Assembly (NCBI GenBank): GCA_046760905.1
Contig: JBHIFB010000144.1
Coordinates: forward strand, 1 to 7,508
Origin: JBHIFB01 sp046760905
GTDB taxonomy: Bacteria > Gemmatimonadota > CAZMKB01
DNA length: 7,508 bases
Direction of reading: 5' to 3'
A program made the translations under genes and the position numbers. This document shows positions 1-5,201 of the stretch, in pieces. Every line of letters begins with the position of its first letter. Position 1 is the first letter of the stretch. Under the pieces are notes generated by a model that saw nothing but the letters and a program-made list of their open reading frames with translations, searched no databases and was not told where the DNA came from.

Positions 1-42
1 CGTACAGGCACATGGGAAGACTCACCCAGAGTCAACACCTAA
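1..42 (+). CDS. possible 3' end of an upstream gene
   Basis: Reading from base 1, frame 1 stays open for 13 codons (RTGTWEDSPRVNT) and stops at TAA 40-42, 34 bases before a strong terminator hairpin that clearly closes a plus-strand transcript. Frame 3 is also open to TGA at 60-62 and would fit the terminator equally well, so the frame choice is a guess. The fragment is too short for any family assignment. If neither frame is real, the upstream transcript could end in an untranslated tail. Confidence 0.25.
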   Translation, partial: RTGTWEDSPRVNT

Positions 43-54
43 CCGTCACGGTTA
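40..54. repeat. 15-base perfect palindrome (TAACCGTCACGGTTA)
   Basis: Seven-base arms TAACCGT and ACGGTTA flank a single central C at 47. The site starts exactly on the TAA that may end the upstream gene and lies 22 bases before the terminator stem. A one-base loop cannot fold as such in RNA, so a DNA-binding dimer site is as plausible as a weak hairpin. No regulator is identified in the window. Confidence 0.4.
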
Positions 55-76
55 CTTTCTGAGAGGAGAACTAAAG

Positions 77-115
77 AAATCCCGCAAGCCCCTGGAGGGT
101 TTGCGGGATTTTTTT
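77..115 (+). terminator. rho-independent terminator of the upstream transcript
   Basis: The arms CCCGCAAGCCC (81-91) and GGGTTTGCGGG (97-107) pair over 11 bp with one G-U, around a 5-base loop (92-96). The stem can extend by AAAT/ATTT (77-80 with 108-111) and runs straight into a T tract at 109-115. On the minus strand the following tract is poor (ATTTCTTTAG), so the plus-strand direction is favoured. It separates the upstream gene from the three-gene unit starting at 316. Confidence 0.9.
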
Positions 116-189
116 GCAACAATTCTCCCCCATCCCCCGTATAACAATTCTGGAAAGCGTCCTTGATGCCAATCGGTTAGATCGATTCG

Positions 190-240
190 AGACCTGGGGT
201 CTGTCCGTTTGGATTGATTCAGGGGATTCCAGAGTCTGGA
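190..240. repeat. two short inverted repeats upstream of the promoter
   Basis: AGACC (190-194) pairs with GGTCT (198-202) around TGG, and TCCAGA (228-233) mirrors TCTGGA (235-240) around a single G. They lie about 20-70 bases upstream of the predicted -35 box, where activator or repressor sites often sit. Nothing ties them to a known regulator, and inverted repeats of this size can arise by chance. The rest of 116-258 shows nothing else I can support. Confidence 0.2.
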
Positions 241-258
241 TTTCTGATGAATAATCGA

Positions 259-287
259 TTGACTGTGTTTATGGTATTTTTTATATT
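259..287 (+). promoter_or_regulatory. sigma70-type promoter for the three-gene unit
   Basis: TTGACT (259-264) matches the -35 consensus at five of six positions. TATATT (282-287) is a good -10 box at the ideal 17-base spacing. A perfect TATAAT also occurs at 287-292 but would be 22 bases from this -35. Transcription would start near 294, leaving a leader of about 20 bases that contains the ribosome binding site at 303-307. The 8-base palindrome AATCGATT (253-260) overlaps the edge of the -35 box. Confidence 0.6.
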
Positions 288-302
288 ATAATTTTGATTG
301 AC

Positions 303-307
303 AGGAG
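303..307 (+). promoter_or_regulatory. ribosome binding site fixing the start of the GWxTD gene
   Basis: AGGAG lies 8 bases before ATG 316. It decides the start: an in-frame TTG at 298 lies upstream of this site, has no ribosome binding site of its own, and would fall at about the predicted transcription start. Confidence 0.8.
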
Positions 308-315
308 ATGATAAA

Positions 316-1737
316 ATGGTTTCACGATTCTCCCTCATCCTCTCTGTGATTCTCTTGATCGTATCGAATGTCTCCTCCTCTTATAGCATCAATTCATTCG
401 TGGAGCTTGATTTAGTGCGACTCTTCCCTGAGGGAAAGAATGTGATCCTCGAAGGCTATTTGCAGATATCACTCTCGGCGATAGAACTCAAGGAAGGTCC
501 TGGTTCCAAGGCTGATATCGATTTCCTTCTCACGGTTCAGGACAGCGGCAAAAAGGAGATATATCAGAATACCTGGAAGTATGAGGAAGTCATCACCGAG
601 AGGATGCTTGCGGATAACAGCAATACTCTTATAGAATCTTTCGCGCTCCTTCTGAATCCTGGAAAGTATACGCTTAAGCTAAAGGTCTCCGGTGTAAAGG
701 AAGATGTAAAGAACGAGTTCGAGCGAAAGATCGAAGCGCCTGAGGAGAGGCCATTGCTTTCCGATATTCTTCTTGCCACGAAGATAGAAATGGATACCGC
801 TGCGGCGTCTTCGGGTAAGAATGCTGTCCAGTACAACGTCTTTTCAAAAGATAATATTTTGATTACTCCGAATCCATGTGCGCGTTTCATGGGTGCGACC
901 TCCCTTGTCTATTTCTACTGCCAGCTTCAGAACCAGGATACGAGACCCTCTGAGATCCATATGGAGCTTGAGATCATAGATTCCCAGGAAAATCTCGTGA
1001 AGAAACTCCCTGATAAGGATCTGAAGATAAAGGGCAAAGGTAGAATTTATGTGGGCGCATTCAGTACCGGGGGTCTCAAGGAGGGAAATTACATCCTGAG
1101 GACTTCCGCGACTCAGATAGACGCAAACGGCACGAAATTCGTTCAACGCAGGGATAAGCCTTTCACAGTGACGGCCAAGCGTTCGATAGTAGCGGCGTAT
1201 GCTGATAGAAACGAATATGCTGATTTTGACGAGGAGCAGCTCGACAGCATATTCCGCACGATGCGTTACCTTGTGACGAAAAAAGCGCAAGATCTCTTCG
1301 TCTCTCTCTCAACTGTGGGGAAAAGAAATTTCCTTCATGAGTTCTGGAAACAGAGGGATCCAGTGCCGGCCACTCCCGAAAATGAGTTCAGGCAGGAATA
1401 TGAAAGACGTCTTGAACATGCCAATAAAAATTTCGGTATGGGATGGGATGCCGAGGCCATAGAAGGCTGGCTTACAGACCGAGGCCGAATTTACGCTAAA
1501 TTCGGCGAGCCAAACGAGAGGATAAAGAGGCCCAATGAATACGGTTCACCTCCTTGGGAGCTGTGGAAATATTTCGGTTCCGGCTATAGTTATCTCTTCA
1601 TTGATCGAAATGACAATGAGCTGTACGATCTCGTCTTCACTAACGACAAGGACGAACCGATCGTACCAGGCTGGGAAAGGTATTTCCCATCCCGCGTTCT
1701 GAATGATATATATACAGAGTTCGGCTATATGCGCTGA
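316..1737 (+). CDS. secreted GWxTD-domain protein
   Basis: Predicted 473 residues from ATG 316, chosen for its AGGAG site. Residues 1-24 look like a Sec signal peptide: a short basic start, a hydrophobic core around residues 7-16, then a serine-rich cleavage region. No lipobox cysteine follows, so a soluble exported protein is expected rather than a lipoprotein. Residues about 28-285 are rich in alternating beta strands and probably form two beta-sandwich-like domains. The C-terminal part carries the family hallmarks: an FWKQRDP motif (343-349) followed by TPENEF (353-358), GWLTDRGR (384-391), KFGEP (395-399) and PPWELW (412-417). These define the GWxTD domain, found in FCB-group bacteria and some other phyla; its biochemical role is not known to me. 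The only cysteines are C188 and C202, compatible with one disulfide. It is first in a plus-strand unit, and the next gene begins about 30 bases downstream. The family call is firm; the function is unknown. Confidence 0.88.
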   Translation: MVSRFSLILSVILLIVSNVSSSYSINSFVELDLVRLFPEGKNVILEGYLQISLSAIELKEGPGSKADIDFLLTVQDSGKKEIYQNTWKYEEVITERMLADNSNTLIESFALLLNPGKYTLKLKVSGVKEDVKNEFERKIEAPEERPLLSDILLATKIEMDTAAASSGKNAVQYNVFSKDNILITPNPCARFMGATSLVYFYCQLQNQDTRPSEIHMELEIIDSQENLVKKLPDKDLKIKGKGRIYVGAFSTGGLKEGNYILRTSATQIDANGTKFVQRRDKPFTVTAKRSIVAAYADRNEYADFDEEQLDSIFRTMRYLVTKKAQDLFVSLSTVGKRNFLHEFWKQRDPVPATPENEFRQEYERRLEHANKNFGMGWDAEAIEGWLTDRGRIYAKFGEPNERIKRPNEYGSPPWELWKYFGSGYSYLFIDRNDNELYDLVFTNDKDEPIVPGWERYFPSRVLNDIYTEFGYMR

Positions 1738-1766
1738 CCAACCGGCTCCATCGGTCTCGTTCAGAT

Positions 1767-4700
1767 TTGTTATTCCAATCGTTATGCTTCACGTTAACCT
1801 TGAGATGGGCGGGTGGGAAATCATCGGCAATCGAGAAAATTGATAATGGGGTATTTGATATCCGGAAAGCTTCCCTATTAGCACTGTTCTTCGCCTCCGG
1901 CTCCACTTCTCTCGCATACGAGGTACTCTGGACAAAGATTCTAACGCTCTCGATCGGCACTAATGTCATCGCTGTCAGTGCGGTCGTCTCTTCCTTCATG
2001 GGCGGGCTCGCACTTGGTGCTTATGCAATAGGTGACAGGATTGACCGATATTCGAATCCACTGAAAATTTACGCCTACCTCGAACTCGGAGTAGGTCTCT
2101 GGGCCATAATCCTCCTTCCACTTTTAAAGATCTCTTCTCCGCTCTATGCCAGGCTTCAGTTCGCCTTTGGCCTTTCCGGAACCGTTCACAACCTGATAGT
2201 CTTTATTCTCGCTTTTTTCCCGCTCCTTGTTCCTGCCGTTCTAATGGGAGGAACCCTCCCCTCTCTCCTCTCGCACATCGAAAGGAGCGCCGGGAAAAAG
2301 AAGGGCGGGATCGGCACCAATGTGAGTCTTCTTTACGGGGTGAATACCTGTGGCGCCGTTTTCGGTACCGTGACATGCGGATTTTTCCTGATCGGGAAAG
2401 CCGGGATAGTTATGACGAACCTCCTCACGGCATCGGTAAACCTGGTGATATTCGTGATCGCATGGATCCTTTCATCGAGATGGGAGCCTCTGACAGTCAA
2501 ATCCAGGGCAGGAGATGAGGAATTCTCCAATAGGGCCGATCAAATGAGCCGGCCAGGCCAGGATGCTCTCAGGAGAAACATCCTGATAACGCTTTATGTC
2601 GCCTCTGGCTTCACAGCGCTCGCATATGAAATCGTCTGGACGAGAGTCTTGATCCACTACGTTGGTACGACAAGTTACGCCTTCACACTTATGCTTGCCA
2701 TCTATCTCCTTGGAATCGGTGCTGGAAGTTTCATTTACAGGTTGCTGAAGAATATCAGGGATATCAGTATTTTTCATTTTGGCGTGGCCGAATTGCTAAT
2801 AGGTTTTACGGGGGGAATGGGGGTACTCGCGGTCGTGCTGCTCACCTCATTCCATCTCAGTCTGCTGGGAGCCACCGACTCTTACTGGTGGAAAGAGGCG
2901 TTGATCATTATGCTCGCCTCAGGCTCCCTCATGATCCTACCAACCCTCATCCTGGGTTTCGCCTTCCCACTGGTAAGCGAACTTGTCTCAGAGGGAAAGC
3001 TGAGAGCCGGGAAAGATGTCGGCATTGTTTATTCTGCGAACACGCTGGGCTCTATTGCGGGATCGATGGCCGCGGCCTTCCTTTTTCTCCCGTTACTCGG
3101 AAGCGGTGGATCTATATTGCTTTTTTCGGCCATCAATCTGGTTATTGCAGGTATCGCTTTCATGATGACCAATCTGAGACTTTCAATCCCATTCGCAACC
3201 GCATCATTCGCACTTGCTATCATACTGCCAGTACTCCTACCCTCCTCAATACACTCTCATATGTTCCCTGAGGAGGCGACCCTTTTCCTGGATGAAGGCT
3301 CCGAAGCCACAGTCGCCGTGATAAGAGATCAGGATGCGCTTACACTCGATTTCAAGCGGATGATAGTGGACGGGAATGCCCTTTCCGGAAGCGATTACTC
3401 CGGCAGGAGGTACATGAAGCTCCTCGGTCACCTTCCGCTTATACTATGTGAGGATCCCGAAAAGGTGCTTGTCATCTGCCTGGGCACTGGAATGACACTG
3501 GGAGCCTGCTCACGACATGAAGACGTTGATCAGTTAATCTGCGTGGAGATATCACCCGAGGTTGTGAAGGCGGCAAGACAATTCACCAGGGAAAATTATG
3601 CAGTGCTAGATGGGGGCAGAGCCAGGTTGGTCATAGGGGATGGTAGGAATTTCCTGCTCGCCTATCCTGGCACCCTTGATGTGATCACACTGGAGCCTCC
3701 CCCTCCTAGAGCTCGTGGTGTCGTGAACCTATACTCGAAGGATTTCTATGAATTATGCAAAATGAGGCTCAGCGAGAGAGGCGTCATGGCGCAGTGGATT
3801 CCTCTCCACGATCAGACCGAGGAGGATGTGAAAATCCTGATAAAGACTTTCACATCCGTATTCGATCACACCACAGCATGGCTCATCGAAAGAGAGGACC
3901 TTTGTCTGATCGGAACCGTGAAACCGCTCTATCTGGAGTTGGAGTACCTGACAAACCGAATTCGTGATGTGCGAGATGAGCTGGCTGATATAGATATCCA
4001 CGACGCATGGGATCTACTGGCACTCTATATCGCCGATGAGGGAGGTCTTAACAGATATTGTGGTGAGGTCCCGGTAATCACCGATGATCTGCCTCTCATC
4101 GAACATTTCCTCTCCCTCCCCTGGAACCGCACGATCGTTTCGATCCCCGGCATAAAGGCACCTGTGAAGTCGTTTCTCGAAGAGCTTCTTCTGCATAGAA
4201 CATCACTCAAGAGGTGTCTGCGCTGGAAACCGGAGAGCGGCGAGGCGGCAGAGCTTCTCAGGCACAGACTGGCAATGGAATTTTTCCTGGATGGAGTTAT
4301 ACATTCACAGAGAGGGATGGTTAACGTCGGACTCGAGGAAATTCGAAAGGCCATGAGGCTTATTCCACACAGTGAATATTTCAAACACTATCTTGGGATA
4401 AGCTCACTCCAGAGATCCGAGCTCGAGGAAATGCTTGTTAATAATCGAGGAGACGCCAGAACAGTGCTTCTAAGATACGGCTTTCTGGAGTTGGAAGAGG
4501 ACAATCATGAGAAGGCCAGGGAGGTTTTTGAAAAATACATCAGCTTGTTCCCGGATCATGCCGTTGGCTACCTGTATCTTGCAATGGTCTATGAGGAGCT
4601 GGGTGATCTGGATGCTGCAGAGGCTACGTATATGAAGCTCGCTCAGCTATCTCCGGATCAGGAGGCGTTTACCAGTCGAAGGTTAAGCGTTCTCGAAGCC

Positions 4701-5201
4701 AGGGAGAGGGTATCCGGTACAGTCGAGAGTCTGGATAAGCTCGCCAGTCTATACTGGCAGGATGGGCGATACGAGGAGGCAGCTCGGGTATATGCAGAGA
4801 TGGTGAGGAGTTATCCCTCGAGCGAACCGGCACGTTACAACCTGGCCGCATCACTCGAAGCCATGGGCGACTGCATCGATGCTCTGGACGAGTATGAAAT
4901 AGCACTGCAGCTTGATCCGGGGGTCGATGAGACCAGGAACAACATCGACAAGCTGAAAGTGCTTTTCGCAATCATGAGCGAATTCCCTGAGAAGGTGGTG
5001 ATTTCAGATGGCACCGAGGTCGACATCGGGTTCGAAAATCCCGGGACATGGGCGGTGCTGGGAAGACTCTATGCAAGAAACGATGAATACTGGAAAGCCA
5101 GTCGGGCGCTTAAAAGGGCCCTTGCGCTGGATCCCGATTACGGGGAAGCACGCGCAATGCTCGAAACACTCGAGGGAATAATAAAGGAGGAAATAGAGTA
5201 G
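1767..5201 (+). CDS. polytopic membrane protein fused to a spermidine-synthase-like domain and TPRs
   Basis: Up to 1144 residues, resembling proteins annotated as fused MFS/spermidine synthase but with a long TPR tail. Residues about 35-492 contain 12-13 hydrophobic segments in two related halves: ASGSTSLAYEVLWTK (43-57) matches ASGFTALAYEIVWTR (279-293), and LLYGVNTCGAVFG (188-200) matches IVYSANTLGSIAG (420-432). Residues about 500-720 form a class I SAM-type fold: VICLGTGMTLGA (569-580) as the glycine loop, E594 in CVEIS as likely ribose ligand, GDGRNF (624-629), and LEPPPP (642-647) followed by NLYSKDFY (654-661). The catalytic Asp of true spermidine synthases appears replaced by E643, and the upstream DE..YHE-type polyamine site reads SGRRYMK (545-551), so aminopropyl transfer is doubtful. 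TPR units lie near 896-930, 932-965, 986-1019, 1020-1053 and 1091-1130, with a weaker one near 832-870. The start is uncertain: no in-frame ATG precedes the first membrane helix. TTG 1767, TTG 1800 and ATT 1839 are candidates, none with a convincing ribosome binding site. The body of the gene is certain. Confidence 0.85.
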   Translation: MLFQSLCFTLTLRWAGGKSSAIEKIDNGVFDIRKASLLALFFASGSTSLAYEVLWTKILTLSIGTNVIAVSAVVSSFMGGLALGAYAIGDRIDRYSNPLKIYAYLELGVGLWAIILLPLLKISSPLYARLQFAFGLSGTVHNLIVFILAFFPLLVPAVLMGGTLPSLLSHIERSAGKKKGGIGTNVSLLYGVNTCGAVFGTVTCGFFLIGKAGIVMTNLLTASVNLVIFVIAWILSSRWEPLTVKSRAGDEEFSNRADQMSRPGQDALRRNILITLYVASGFTALAYEIVWTRVLIHYVGTTSYAFTLMLAIYLLGIGAGSFIYRLLKNIRDISIFHFGVAELLIGFTGGMGVLAVVLLTSFHLSLLGATDSYWWKEALIIMLASGSLMILPTLILGFAFPLVSELVSEGKLRAGKDVGIVYSANTLGSIAGSMAAAFLFLPLLGSGGSILLFSAINLVIAGIAFMMTNLRLSIPFATASFALAIILPVLLPSSIHSHMFPEEATLFLDEGSEATVAVIRDQDALTLDFKRMIVDGNALSGSDYSGRRYMKLLGHLPLILCEDPEKVLVICLGTGMTLGACSRHEDVDQLICVEISPEVVKAARQFTRENYAVLDGGRARLVIGDGRNFLLAYPGTLDVITLEPPPPRARGVVNLYSKDFYELCKMRLSERGVMAQWIPLHDQTEEDVKILIKTFTSVFDHTTAWLIEREDLCLIGTVKPLYLELEYLTNRIRDVRDELADIDIHDAWDLLALYIADEGGLNRYCGEVPVITDDLPLIEHFLSLPWNRTIVSIPGIKAPVKSFLEELLLHRTSLKRCLRWKPESGEAAELLRHRLAMEFFLDGVIHSQRGMVNVGLEEIRKAMRLIPHSEYFKHYLGISSLQRSELEEMLVNNRGDARTVLLRYGFLELEEDNHEKAREVFEKYISLFPDHAVGYLYLAMVYEELGDLDAAEATYMKLAQLSPDQEAFTSRRLSVLEARERVSGTVESLDKLASLYWQDGRYEEAARVYAEMVRSYPSSEPARYNLAASLEAMGDCIDALDEYEIALQLDPGVDETRNNIDKLKVLFAIMSEFPEKVVISDGTEVDIGFENPGTWAVLGRLYARNDEYWKASRALKRALALDPDYGEARAMLETLEGIIKEEIE
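5185..5190 (+). promoter_or_regulatory. strong ribosome binding site for the propeller gene
   Basis: AGGAGG is a full anti-16S match, 10 bases before GTG 5201 and inside the last codons of the preceding gene. With the TAGTG overlap it supports both the GTG start and translational coupling. Confidence 0.85.

Noticed and set aside
2..166. Long open frame 2 from the left edge
   Set aside because: It would read straight through the terminator hairpin and T tract, and the translation (KKSRKPLEGLRDFF and onward) looks like translated stem-loop.
1..297. tRNA or other structured RNA in the 5' flank
   Set aside because: No cloverleaf arms, T-loop motif or riboswitch-like conserved core could be found; only the terminator hairpin is convincing.
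564..1290. Minus-strand open frames of 108 and 148 codons inside the GWxTD gene
   Set aside because: They lie opposite a gene with clear family motifs, have no ribosome binding site and show no recognisable domain or composition of a real protein.
1736..1757. Weak inverted repeat after the GWxTD stop (ACCG/CGGT)
   Set aside because: Only four paired bases around a seven-base loop and no T tract, so it is not a terminator.
2888..3271. Plus-strand open frame of 127 codons inside the membrane gene
   Set aside because: It is a shifted frame of the helix-rich region; the translation is rich in Arg, His, Cys and Pro and lacks any motif.
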